NCBI RefSeq assembly: GCF_001400735.1
Contig: NZ_LJPW01000190.1
Location: 1 to 55,229, forward strand
Origin: Pseudomonas caricapapayae
GTDB taxonomy: Bacteria > Pseudomonadota > Gammaproteobacteria > Pseudomonadales > Pseudomonadaceae
Direction of reading: 5' to 3'
Length of the DNA stretch: 55,229 bases
Within the stretch, counting starts at the first letter, position 1. Every line of letters begins with the position of its first letter. Both the position numbers and the translations under genes were made by a program. Shown piece after piece: positions 17,063 to 25,322 of the stretch. The notes beneath the pieces were generated by a model, which had not been told where the DNA came from, ran no database searches, and saw only the letters and a program-made list of their open reading frames with translations.

Positions 17063-18385
17063 GTGCACGAGGAAGCCGCCGAAGTAAAAGCAAAACTGCT
17101 CGTAGAAATAGAGAAGGATCGTAGCTCTATCAACGAGCAGATTGGACGGATAAAGGCCGAGCTCGACGCTCCGGCTGTTCCTGAGGACGACGATAGTCGT
17201 ACTCAAGAGCAGCGATATCGCAAACGTGCGTTGGAGTACTTTCTCCAGAAGAACGAGGCTGCGGCGGCCGAAATTGACGAGTACATCAAGGTTCAACTCG
17301 AGAACGCTTCGCTCTGTCTTGCGATTCAATGGAGACCTGAGGGAGAGAAGATGTTTGGCCTCGGGTCACTCATGGGCTTGAGGCCGCCGAGTCTCGATGA
17401 TGCCCTCACCTATAGCTATCGGTTCCGTAATCGGAAAACCCGAAACTTCGATCCCGATCTCCTGGAGGAAATGGATTTTCGCTTCCTGTCGCTACCTGTA
17501 CCTGCGTACTACGAAAACATCGACCAAATCCGGGCGTACTACAAGGACCGGGAGGTGAGCGGTGACTACTACCAGGTAGCCGATTGGTACATCGAGGACA
17601 GCATCATTCCGAGGTTCTTGGAGGCTGGCCGTAACGACATTCATGTTGCTGGCAAGGGCGATCTCGTAGAGCACATCGTCGAGCGCTTCAAGGAACGTGA
17701 TTACATTTCGTTGTCGTTCATCCTGCCGCCGTTCATCGAGGGGACCATTCACGGCATCTGCCAGACGCTTGGCTTGAAGGAGTCGATGAGTGAGAGAGCT
17801 GCTCTCAATCAACTGCTCAAGACGATTCAGAAGCACACCGATCTAATCGGCATGGAGTACCTCCTCTTCATCATGCCAATTCGTCGCAATCGCATTGCCC
17901 ATGGTCGGGATCTGTACGCCAGCTATCGGGAGGTCGCAGTGAGCTTCATGCTTGATCTTGACCTGCTTCTGGTGCTTGCCAAGCGAAGTGATCTTCCGCT
18001 GAATGGTCTTCTGGATGTGTTGCGGCAGCCGACAATAAAGAAGGTCAAAAAGATCTTCATCATGGGAATCGAACAGCATCACGCCCGGCTCGAGTCCGAA
18101 TGCAGGGCGTTGGGCCAGTGGATCAACACGGATGAGTTCTGGAGCCAACTGGATAAGCAACTCACACAAACGGATGTCGAGTCCAAGGAAACCCAGCGCT
18201 TTGTGAGCAAGCTCGAATATCATTCGGTTTTGTTTGGCGATGATGATGTCGCTTCGCAGATCAAGGCGCGTGGTAAGGAGTTTCTGCGTACCTTGCCCGC
18301 TGCACGCCGGCGTCTGCTGGAAGATTCAGAAAAAAGAGCGCGCATGCTCGAGTCGCTCAAAGCCAGGCTTGATCGTAACGATTGA
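17063..18385 (+). CDS. DUF4209-like protein with RNxxxHG motif
   Basis: A 440-residue protein. The start is GTG, with AAGGA 7 nt upstream; no ATG is available in frame. Residues 1-80 are charged and helical, probably coiled coil. The C-terminal half holds an RNxxxHG motif at Arg275-Gly281 (RNRIAHG) inside a helical region with a hydrophobic LLFIMPIRR lead. This motif defines DUF4209, a HEPN-like helical domain. HEPN domains with R-x4-6-H are often RNases in toxin or abortive-infection proteins, so an RNA-targeting defence role is possible but not shown. It lies between the umuC/rulB remnant and a HEPN/RES remnant. No partner gene is adjacent. Confidence 0.7.
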   Translation: MHEEAAEVKAKLLVEIEKDRSSINEQIGRIKAELDAPAVPEDDDSRTQEQRYRKRALEYFLQKNEAAAAEIDEYIKVQLENASLCLAIQWRPEGEKMFGLGSLMGLRPPSLDDALTYSYRFRNRKTRNFDPDLLEEMDFRFLSLPVPAYYENIDQIRAYYKDREVSGDYYQVADWYIEDSIIPRFLEAGRNDIHVAGKGDLVEHIVERFKERDYISLSFILPPFIEGTIHGICQTLGLKESMSERAALNQLLKTIQKHTDLIGMEYLLFIMPIRRNRIAHGRDLYASYREVAVSFMLDLDLLLVLAKRSDLPLNGLLDVLRQPTIKKVKKIFIMGIEQHHARLESECRALGQWINTDEFWSQLDKQLTQTDVESKETQRFVSKLEYHSVLFGDDDVASQIKARGKEFLRTLPAARRRLLEDSEKRARMLESLKARLDRND

Positions 18386-18394
18386 ACCTCGCCC

Positions 18395-18616
18395 TCATTG
18401 CGCTTTGGTTTTCTCGATCTCTTGCAGGCGGTCACGCACGGTATTGCCTTCGTAGGCTCCTCGAGCGCCCGCCGCACGAGCACCGTGGCGCTGGAAGATC
18501 ATCTTCGGTGAGTTGGAGGTGCGTGTCTCACTCGTCAGTCGTGGAGATGGGGCAGGCTTTCTCCGTTCGCAATCCAGTACTTTTGAGATGTTTGAGCATG
18601 CATTTGAGGCGGTGCT
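18395..18616 (-). pseudogene. Possible C-terminal coding remnant, unidentified
   Basis: On the minus strand an open frame ending at the stop 18395-18397 has protein-like composition (KMIFQRHGAR then GAYEGNTVRDRLQEIEKTKA). There is no start codon with an RBS. It could be the tail of a gene truncated by the rearrangements here, or chance. I do not recognise the family. Confidence 0.25.
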
Positions 18617-18874
18617 ATGGGCGGAGTCAAGAGAATGATGGAAGAGGACATGGAGCGAGGTTTCTCGCGAGTTGAGGACACGTTTGTGTGCTTACGCTGC
18701 GGTGAAGATGACGGCCTCAAAGCTTTCATCAAGGATAATTCGGTGAGAGGGACCTGCAGCTATTTGAACGTCTATCCAAAATATAGCGCCCGCTTGAAAG
18801 TCCGTTCTGAGCAAATATTCGATGAAGCGTTCGCTTCGAAGTGCCCAGTTTGCTGGCGATTTCTCCTGCGTTAA
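18617..18874 (+). pseudogene. HEPN/RES N-terminal domain remnant
   Basis: An 85-codon ORF. Its first 50 residues match the N-terminal HEPN domain of RES-type proteins: MGGVKRMMEEDMERGF, then a zinc-like VCLRCGEDDGLKAFI and NSVRGTCSY. The normal partner sequence CSYCG is degraded to CSYLN and the remaining residues look unrelated. The catalytic RES (NAD-degrading) domain is missing. The IS66 element begins about 100 bp downstream, so insertion or an associated deletion probably removed the rest. Confidence 0.65.
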
Positions 18875-18973
18875 CTCGAAGTTTGAATCGCCACTAGTTT
18901 ATTAGACAGTTTTGGCGTTGAGAGGTATGCGTCCGGCTAAGTCGTCTACCCAACCCCGAGAAGCTAGTACATG

Positions 18974-18999
18974 GTGTGCACTTAAATTTAAGTGGACAC
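18974..18999. repeat. Near-perfect 26-bp palindrome at the IS66 left end
   Basis: The core CACTTAAATTTAAGTG (18979-18994) is a perfect 16-bp palindrome, flanked by GTGTG and GACAC, so nearly all 26 bp are symmetric. It sits 28 bp before tnpA and may be part of the terminal repeat, a promoter operator or a transposase-binding site. Confidence 0.6.
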
Positions 19000-19027
19000 C
19001 AGTTCGAGCCTTTTAAGCGGGTATTTC

Positions 19028-19351
19028 ATGCAGCCAAAACGCCGTTCGTATTCCAACTCCTTCAAAGCCCACGTCATTCATGAGTGTGTCCAGCCCGGAG
19101 CTTCAATCGCCAGCGTGGCCCTCAGCCACAGCCTCAATGCAAACCTAGTCCACAAATGGATTCGGGTGCAAGCGCAGAAAAGTACGGAGCTTCAACCCGC
19201 CTTCATCCCGCTGCCTATACAAAAAACGGCGCCAGTATCCTCAGCAAATATCAGTGTTGAGATTCTGCACCCGCGCGGCACCGTCAAAGTGAACTGGCCG
19301 GCTGATAGCGCTGCTGCCTGCGCCGCATTCCTTAAAGACTTGTTGCGATGA
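19028..19351 (+). CDS. tnpA: IS66 accessory protein TnpA
   Basis: A 107-residue HTH protein of the IS66 Orf1 type: RRSYSNSFKAHVIHECVQPG then SIASVALSHSLNANLVHKWI as the Tn3/IS3-like helix-turn-helix. The ATG at 19028 fits the family N-terminus better than the longer frame from 18992. Needed with TnpB for IS66 transposition, probably as a DNA-binding accessory. ATGA overlap with tnpB. Confidence 0.88.
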   Translation: MQPKRRSYSNSFKAHVIHECVQPGASIASVALSHSLNANLVHKWIRVQAQKSTELQPAFIPLPIQKTAPVSSANISVEILHPRGTVKVNWPADSAAACAAFLKDLLR

Positions 19352-19683
19352 TCCGCATTGATGCCATCTGGCTCGCCACCGAGCCTATGGATATGCGTGC
19401 TGGGACTGAAACGGCGCTGGCCAGGGTGGTCGCAGTGTTCGGTGCGGCGAAGCCTCACTGCGCTTATCTGTTTGCCAATCGCCGCGCGACTCGGATGAAA
19501 GTGCTGGTACACGATGGGATTGGAGTCTGGTTGGCGGCACGTCGATTGAACCAAGGAAAATTCCACTGGGCAGGCGTTCGACAAGGCCGCGAAGTGCAGC
19601 TGGATACCGAGCAGCTCCAGGCCTTGGGACTCGGTCTGCCTTGGCAACGTGTTGGCGGTAGCGCTGCAATTACGTTGCTTTAA
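19348..19683 (+). CDS. tnpB: IS66 accessory protein TnpB (IS66 Orf2)
   Basis: A 111-residue protein with the IS66 Orf2 signature: an IWLATEPMDMRAGTETALARV N-terminus (here split for length), HCAYLFANRRATRMKVLVHD in the middle, and GIGVWLAARRLNQGKF toward the end. Translation is coupled to tnpA. Exact biochemical role unknown in the family. Confidence 0.9.
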   Translation: MIRIDAIWLATEPMDMRAGTETALARVVAVFGAAKPHCAYLFANRRATRMKVLVHDGIGVWLAARRLNQGKFHWAGVRQGREVQLDTEQLQALGLGLPWQRVGGSAAITLL

Positions 19684-19744
19684 AACCCGTAATTAATACC
19701 TTGGCTTGCTGTAGTGGATGGCGTGCTTTGGTAAAATCCACGCC

Positions 19745-21328
19745 ATGACTTCCTCGCCCGATCTCGCTCAAATGCCCCCCGATCAACTGCGTGCATTCGC
19801 TGCGCAATTGCTGTCGCAAGTCGAGACCATGAGCCAGACGGTCGAAGCGATGAGCAAGAAGATCAGCCGCGATCAAACACTGATCGAAAAGCTGACCCAC
19901 GAGATCGCACAGCTTAAGCGTTTGAAGTTTGCCAAGCGCAGCGAGCAAATGAATCCTGAGCAGGCGAGCCTGCTCGATGACCTGATCGATACCGATATCG
20001 CAGCGATTGAGGCCGAGCTTCAAGCGTTACAAATAGCGCCAGTTGCGATCGAGCAAAAGCAAAAGCAAAAGCCCAAGCGTACGGCCTTGCCGACAGAGTT
20101 TCCCCGCACGTTGATTCATCATGAACCGGACAATGCCCACTGCCCATGCGGTTGCGCCCTCAAGCGCATCGGTGAGGATGTCAGCGAGAAGTTGGACTAC
20201 ACACCGGGCGTGTTTACCGTCGAGCGCCATATTCGTGGCAAGTGGGTGTGCGATGACTGCGAGACGCTGATCCAGGCGCCGGTACCTGCGCACGTTATCG
20301 ATAAGGGCATCCCGACTGCCGGGTTACTTGCCCACGTCATGATCGCGAAGTTTGCTGATCATCTTCCGCTTTACCGGCAGGAATCAATTTTCGGTCGAGC
20401 AGGCTTCGCGATTCCGCGTTCGACATTGGCCCAGTGGGTTGGCATGACAGGAGTGCAGTTGCAGCCCCTGGTCGATGCCCTGCGTGACGTGGTGATCGGG
20501 CAACAGGTCGTGCATGCGGACGAAACACCGGTACAAATGCTCGCTCCGGGCTCGAAGAAAACCCACCGTTCTTATGTTTGGGCGTACGCCACCAGCCAGT
20601 TCTGCGAAACAGCTGCGGTTGTCTACGACTTCAGCCCAAGTCGCGCTGGTGAGCATGCTCGTAACTTCCTGCACGGGTGGAAAGGCAAGCTGGTCTGCGA
20701 CGATTTTGGCGGTTACAAAGCTAGTTTCGAACTCGGCGTGACCGAAATCGGCTGCATGGCCCATGCCCGGCGCAAGTTCTTTGAATTGCATGTCACCAAC
20801 AAGAGCCAGCTCGCCGAGCAGGCTTTGCGTTACATCCAGTTGCTGTACGAAATCGAGAGCGAAGTCCGCGACCTGGAACCGGATTCACGGCGCCGAATAC
20901 GGCAAGAAAAAGCCGTACCGGTGATGGATAAACTGCATGCTTGGATGATCGCCCAGCGTGATGCTGTGCCCGAAGGTTCGGCTATCAGCAGGGCACTGGA
21001 TTACAGCTTGAAACGCTGGGCAGCGCTGTCGCGCTACCTTGATGACGGCGCCGTTCCCATTGACAACAACTGGGCCGAGAACCGGATCCGACCGTGGGCT
21101 CTTGGGCGTAAGAACTGGCTATTCGCCGGGTCGCTACGCAGCGGAAAACGAGCTGCGGCGATCATGAGCTTGATCCAATCTGCGCGACTGAATGGGCATG
21201 ATCCGTACGCTTATCTGAAAGACGTTCTCACGCGCCTACCTACGCAACGGGCAAGTGAAATCGAACAGTTGTTGCCGCATAGGTGGGGTCAGGATAATCA
21301 ACATATTCTGCCTTTTGTTAATCAGTAA
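19745..21328 (+). CDS. tnpC: IS66 DDE transposase TnpC
   Basis: A 527-residue transposase. It has an N-terminal leucine-zipper-like coiled coil (about 10-70), the zinc-finger region with HCPCGCALKRIGE near 135, and the DDE catalytic core: HADETPVQM (first Asp), LVCDDFGGYKA (second Asp) and DNNWAENRIRPWALGRKNW (Glu). The ATG at 19745 is chosen because the family begins there; an upstream in-frame ATG at 19718 adds 9 unlikely residues. The last 14 or so residues after LPHRW are atypical and may come from flanking DNA. Confidence 0.93.
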   Translation: MTSSPDLAQMPPDQLRAFAAQLLSQVETMSQTVEAMSKKISRDQTLIEKLTHEIAQLKRLKFAKRSEQMNPEQASLLDDLIDTDIAAIEAELQALQIAPVAIEQKQKQKPKRTALPTEFPRTLIHHEPDNAHCPCGCALKRIGEDVSEKLDYTPGVFTVERHIRGKWVCDDCETLIQAPVPAHVIDKGIPTAGLLAHVMIAKFADHLPLYRQESIFGRAGFAIPRSTLAQWVGMTGVQLQPLVDALRDVVIGQQVVHADETPVQMLAPGSKKTHRSYVWAYATSQFCETAAVVYDFSPSRAGEHARNFLHGWKGKLVCDDFGGYKASFELGVTEIGCMAHARRKFFELHVTNKSQLAEQALRYIQLLYEIESEVRDLEPDSRRRIRQEKAVPVMDKLHAWMIAQRDAVPEGSAISRALDYSLKRWAALSRYLDDGAVPIDNNWAENRIRPWALGRKNWLFAGSLRSGKRAAAIMSLIQSARLNGHDPYAYLKDVLTRLPTQRASEIEQLLPHRWGQDNQHILPFVNQ

Positions 21329-22274
21329 CGGTGTTCGTCGCGCGGACAACACCTGGAGACAAACCCACCGACCGTTTGAAAGCACGGCTAAAGGCGGCCA
21401 ATGAGCCGTACCCCAGTTGGCTGGCGACGGTTTCAACAGGTTGATTCTCTCGGCTCAAACTAAGAAAAGCCAAACGCATTCTCAAGTCTGTCAGATATCG
21501 AAGTGGAGAAACGCCTGTCGCCAGAAGAAAACGCTGCGCAAAAACGGAGCGCGATTGATTAGCTTCGTTCGCAAGCGTTGCCACTGTCCAATTTTTACCG
21601 GGATGCTGATGCATCATGAGAATCGCCCTGCCCAGTTGGGGATCTTGTAGCGCGCTCAACCAACCCGTGGCGCTACCGCATCCGTCTGCCACCCAGCTTC
21701 GTACGATGAGCGCGGCAACCACTTCGGCGAGGCGCGCCAAAATGCCGATGTGCCCAGGTTGAAGTGTCAGCGATTCCCGCTCCATTGCGTCAAGCAAGGG
21801 GCGGATCTCGGGTGATCTTTCAAGAAGCGTGCTCACCAGCAAAACCTCCGGCATCGCAGCGACGAGAGGCTGCATCCCGCCAAGCTCCAGCTCCATGCAG
21901 CAGCTGAAAATAACTACATCTTGCTGTGAACTCTTCTCATCGACGGAGACTTGTTCGCGGCGTTTTTCCTCAATCGCAGCGTCCAAGACAAGCGGCTTTA
22001 CATCTGAACTAAGCGTGTCTTCAGCGGACACCATCACATGGGGCCCTCCACGGGGGATGAGAACCGCATCCCCCGTATCTAGCCGATGCAGATACGCGCT
22101 CGGGCCGCGTAGCCAGACTGGCCCACGTGCGACGAAATGAAACTGTGCTCGTCCTATTTCGTTGCTGAACCCAACCCCTAAAGCATCAGGGATTTCTATT
22201 CTGCGAAATTGAACACCGTAGAGACGCATGCCAATTAGCAATTCGCTGATCAGCTCGTTGGAGGAAGTTTGCAT
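21318..22274 (-). CDS. AraC-family regulator with cupin-type sensor domain
   Basis: A 318-residue AraC/XylS protein of the AraC_binding_2/cupin_6 type. The N-terminal beta-barrel sensor is at about 1-190 (FHFVARGPVWLRG, LDTGDAVLIPRGGPHVM). The C-terminal two-HTH domain is at about 215-315 (NWTVATLANEANQSRSVFAQRF and PVETVASQLGYGSLAAFSRAF). It diverges from the three alpha/beta hydrolase genes, with 112 bp between start codons, and is their likely activator. Its stop codon lies in sequence that may belong to the IS66 right end, so the last few residues may be altered by the insertion. Confidence 0.9.
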   Translation of the reverse strand: MQTSSNELISELLIGMRLYGVQFRRIEIPDALGVGFSNEIGRAQFHFVARGPVWLRGPSAYLHRLDTGDAVLIPRGGPHVMVSAEDTLSSDVKPLVLDAAIEEKRREQVSVDEKSSQQDVVIFSCCMELELGGMQPLVAAMPEVLLVSTLLERSPEIRPLLDAMERESLTLQPGHIGILARLAEVVAALIVRSWVADGCGSATGWLSALQDPQLGRAILMMHQHPGKNWTVATLANEANQSRSVFAQRFLLATGVSPLRYLTDLRMRLAFLSLSRENQPVETVASQLGYGSLAAFSRAFKRSVGLSPGVVRATNTVTD

Positions 22275-22386
22275 AGAAAACCACGGCTGCTGGACGAATG
22301 ATCATTAGATTAACCTCTTGGATCATAGACCGTCCTGCACCACCTATCTAGACTTCTCGTATCAACCCTTGAGTCTGGAAGCAATC

Positions 22387-23310
22387 ATGAATCTCTATCC
22401 TCTTACCCGGCTGTTACGTCGCGCTTGGCTTGTCGCGTTGTTAGCAGGCCTCTCGTCAATTACGATGGCGGCAGACAAGAACTACACAGTGACGGCACCG
22501 GATGGGGTCAAACTCGCGGTGCAGGAATCAGGAAACCCCAACGGCCCCACTGTTATCTTCATTCATGGCTTGCTCGGTAGTCGGCTAAATTGGGAAAGGC
22601 AGACGAGCAGTCCCGAGCTTCAACGCTTCCGGATGGTTACCTATGACCTGCGCGGCCATGGCCTCTCCGATATGCCCACAAATGTGGATGCATACACCGA
22701 CGGGCGCCGGTATGCCGATGATTTGAATGCGGTGATCAAGGCAACGGGCAGCAACCATCCGGTATTGGTCGGCTGGTCATTGGGGGGCGCGGTGATGTCC
22801 AATTACCTTGCCGCTTATGGTGACGCTGGTATCGGTGGCGTCATGTATGTCGACGGTGTAATCGAACTTAACGCTGCGCTGATTACTTCCCACCCCAGTG
22901 TGTATGCCGGCCTGGCGTCTGACGATCTGAAGACCCATCTGGGAGCTGTACGTACTTTCCTTGCGCTCTGCTTCCATACCCAACCAGACGTAGCGACATC
23001 CGACCTGCTGTTATCGAACGCCTCCATGGCTTCTTGGACGATGACCCGCGCCACACCCTCAATGACTGTCTCTGTCGCTGAGGGGTTGCCGAAGGCGCGC
23101 GTGCCTGTCTTGATGCTTTATGGCGCAAAGGATGAGCTTGTCCAGGTGCAGCCCAGCATAGCCCGCGCCAAACAGCTGAATGCTCATATCCAAACGACGA
23201 TATATGAGAACTCAGGTCATGCCCCATTCCTGGAAGAAGCTGCGCGCTTCAATCACGACCTGGCGAAGTTCATGGAGTCGGCTACCACTGCGGCAAATAA
23301 GCGTAAATGA
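22387..23310 (+). CDS. Secreted alpha/beta-fold hydrolase
   Basis: A 307-residue enzyme. A signal peptide (two Arg, hydrophobic core, cleavage near MAA at about residue 26) predicts periplasmic export. The oxyanion motif is IFIHGLLGS, the nucleophile elbow GWSLGG, the acid Asp in YGAKDELV, and the His in NSGHAPFLEEA. It belongs with peroxidase-like/epoxide-hydrolase-like esterases. The ATG at 22387 is chosen over 22318 because it starts the signal peptide. First of three hydrolase genes joined by overlaps (ATGA with the next). Confidence 0.87.
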   Translation: MNLYPLTRLLRRAWLVALLAGLSSITMAADKNYTVTAPDGVKLAVQESGNPNGPTVIFIHGLLGSRLNWERQTSSPELQRFRMVTYDLRGHGLSDMPTNVDAYTDGRRYADDLNAVIKATGSNHPVLVGWSLGGAVMSNYLAAYGDAGIGGVMYVDGVIELNAALITSHPSVYAGLASDDLKTHLGAVRTFLALCFHTQPDVATSDLLLSNASMASWTMTRATPSMTVSVAEGLPKARVPVLMLYGAKDELVQVQPSIARAKQLNAHIQTTIYENSGHAPFLEEAARFNHDLAKFMESATTAANKRK

Positions 23311-24050
23311 TCAGCATGCCGACCTTCTTACTGGTTCACGGCGCCTGGCATGGTGGCTGGTGCTATTCCCGAGTCGCTCGGATACTGCGCACCAAGGGTT
23401 ACGAAGTGTTCACACCTACGCTCACTGGCCTAGGGGAGCGATCTCACCTCGCATCGGCAACTGTGAACGCTTCCACCCATGTGCGTGACATTCTCAATGT
23501 GATCGACTTCGAAGGGTTGGACGATATCGTTCTGGTAGGCCATTCCTACGGCGGCATGATCATTACAGCAGTAGCTGATGCTCTGCCTGAAAAAATCAGG
23601 TCACTTGTCTACCTGGATGCGTTTATCGGCGAAGACAATCAATCCATGTTCGACATGGATTCGCCAGCTGCTACCGCTGCTTATATAGAAATGGCCCAGT
23701 CAAACGGTGGACATGCGGTGCCGCCGCTACCATCAGTGGTGTTTGGGGTTAACCAGGACGATCAGGCTTGGGTCGACTCACGATGCACGCCTGGATCACT
23801 GGCGACCTGGGCAGAACGGTTGCATTTGACCGGTCGCCATCTGGAGATAACGAATCGCCTGTATGTATTTGCAGCGGGATGGAATGGGCCTTTCAGGCCT
23901 ATTTATGACCGGCTTCGTGAAGACAGCGGTTGGCGAACCTACTCACTTGCTTGTGGGCATGACGTAATGGTGGATATGCCTCAGGAGACCGCCGATGTTC
24001 TTGAGCTTGCCGCGAAAGATGGCCGTTATAGTGAGGTGACGGGTGCCTAA
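23307..24050 (+). CDS. Alpha/beta hydrolase, EstC/salicylate-esterase type
   Basis: A 247-residue cytosolic hydrolase. LLVHGAWHGGWCY near residue 10 gives the oxyanion loop, nucleophile Ser is in LVGHSYGGM, and the catalytic His is in ACGHDVMVDMP. This layout is the EstC / methyl-esterase / hydroxynitrile-lyase-like branch, acting on small esters. Start 23307 gives the ATGA overlap; 23316 (MPTFLLVHG) is a possible alternative. Overlaps the next gene by 8 bases. Confidence 0.87.
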   Translation: MISMPTFLLVHGAWHGGWCYSRVARILRTKGYEVFTPTLTGLGERSHLASATVNASTHVRDILNVIDFEGLDDIVLVGHSYGGMIITAVADALPEKIRSLVYLDAFIGEDNQSMFDMDSPAATAAYIEMAQSNGGHAVPPLPSVVFGVNQDDQAWVDSRCTPGSLATWAERLHLTGRHLEITNRLYVFAAGWNGPFRPIYDRLREDSGWRTYSLACGHDVMVDMPQETADVLELAAKDGRYSEVTGA

Positions 24051-24954
24051 TCTAACGAGCAAAACATCTGCACCGTTCTTTCCTGGGTTCCGGCCCCTCC
24101 ATATAAATGCCGGTGGCGTGGAGTTTGCTGGAGCGATTGGTGGTGAAGGCCCACCAGTTCTGCTGCTTCATGGATATCCGCAGACTCATATCGCTTGGAG
24201 GCGGATTGCACCTGAGTTGGCGAAGAATCACACCGTGATTATCCCGGATCTTCCGGGGTATGGCTCAAGTCAGCCTCTAGAGTCGACACCTAGATGGACA
24301 AAACGACGTGTTGGTGATGCGCTGGTAGCACTTATGGAAGTGCTGGGCTACAGGCGACTCGCAGTGGTTGGCCATGATCGGGGGGCTCGGGCTGGGTATC
24401 GCTTGGCGCTAGACCACCCTGAGTTAGCTACTGCCTTCGCTTCCCTCACGGTTGTACCCACTTTGGACGCAATGGCATCCATAGACTTCCGCTCTGCGAC
24501 CAAGGCTTTCCACTGGTTTTTATTTGCCCAAAAGGCCGATCTGCCGGAACGCTTACTTGCAGTTGACCCGGACGCCTTCGTTAATTCTGCTTTGGAGAAA
24601 ATGACAGAGGGGCGAGATTTCATTGAGGTGACGGTAATGGATGCCTATAGAGCAGCATTCCGAAAATCCTCAGTTCGTCACGCCATACTTGAAGACTATC
24701 GAGCAGCGATGGATGAAGACCTGGCGCAAGATGCCGCAGACTTTGCGGCAGGTAGGAAAATGCAGTGTCCAGTGCTGGTACTGTGGCCCGACGCAGAACA
24801 CACGATTGGCCGAGCTACGCCCGCCGATATCTGGCGACGCTGGGCAACCGACGTCAGTGGTACCTCCACCTGCGGTGGGCATTTGCAGCCAGAAGACACT
24901 CCAGCGGAAGTTTTGGCGGCACTAAAGCCATTCCTTGCCCGGAATGAAATCTAA
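24043..24954 (+). CDS. Alpha/beta hydrolase with Asp nucleophile, haloacetate-dehalogenase type
   Basis: A 303-residue protein of the fluoroacetate dehalogenase / epoxide hydrolase branch. The nucleophile elbow reads VVGHDRGARAGYRLALDHP, with Asp instead of Ser. HGYPQTHIAWRRIAP forms the oxyanion region, FHWF (about residue 150) corresponds to the halide-binding His-Trp of haloacetate dehalogenases, and His is in CGGHLQPED. The start is GTG, with GAGG upstream. The natural substrate may be a haloacid, but related enzymes act on epoxides or esters. Confidence 0.85.
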   Translation: MPNLTSKTSAPFFPGFRPLHINAGGVEFAGAIGGEGPPVLLLHGYPQTHIAWRRIAPELAKNHTVIIPDLPGYGSSQPLESTPRWTKRRVGDALVALMEVLGYRRLAVVGHDRGARAGYRLALDHPELATAFASLTVVPTLDAMASIDFRSATKAFHWFLFAQKADLPERLLAVDPDAFVNSALEKMTEGRDFIEVTVMDAYRAAFRKSSVRHAILEDYRAAMDEDLAQDAADFAAGRKMQCPVLVLWPDAEHTIGRATPADIWRRWATDVSGTSTCGGHLQPEDTPAEVLAALKPFLARNEI

Positions 24955-25322
24955 TTCTGCCCAGCATAGGGGTCTCGGTGCTACCTACAGACTGCCACAC
25001 GCGCTCCGAGGCCGTGCTTAATAGATAAACCGCTAAATATGCAAGGTGTGTTAACCGTCCGCATACGTTGAGAGTCTGCTTCTAGCCGACTTTTGCTCGT
25101 CCCCACCGACAGCTTGGGGTGATTCAATTGAAAAGGTCGGCTTCGGTTTTCACTGCAAAAAAGTACGCGCAAGAGATTGAATTTTTGTTAGGCGCAGAAA
25201 CTTAAAACTCAGATTTCACGTGACTGCATGCATCTGCGGGGATAGGGCAGCTGCTACCGCATCAGTGGATGCCGGCCTGACTTACGCAAGGTGAGTTGGG
25301 CCGACGCTTACTCTTGGCGGGC
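24955..25322. other. 368-bp convergent intergenic region
   Basis: Lies between the dehalogenase-like gene and the 3' end of the first NERD-helicase gene. No ORF with coding character, no RNA gene and no clear terminator seen. This is a natural place for a join between two acquired modules. Confidence 0.45.

Larger units (their letters stand above)
18970..21328 (+). mobile_element. IS66-family insertion sequence (tnpA, tnpB, tnpC)
   Basis: Three ORFs in the canonical IS66 order, all intact: tnpA 19028-19351, tnpB 19348-19683, tnpC 19745-21328. The left end is probably close to the palindrome at 18974. The right end lies between 21260 and 21330, where tnpC runs into the AraC gene on the other strand. 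Matching terminal repeats and an 8-bp target duplication could not be identified by eye, so both edges are approximate. Confidence 0.85.

Noticed and set aside
21260..21340. 8-bp target duplication of the IS66 element
   Set aside because: No convincing octamer shared with the left flank near 18960 was found; edges left approximate.
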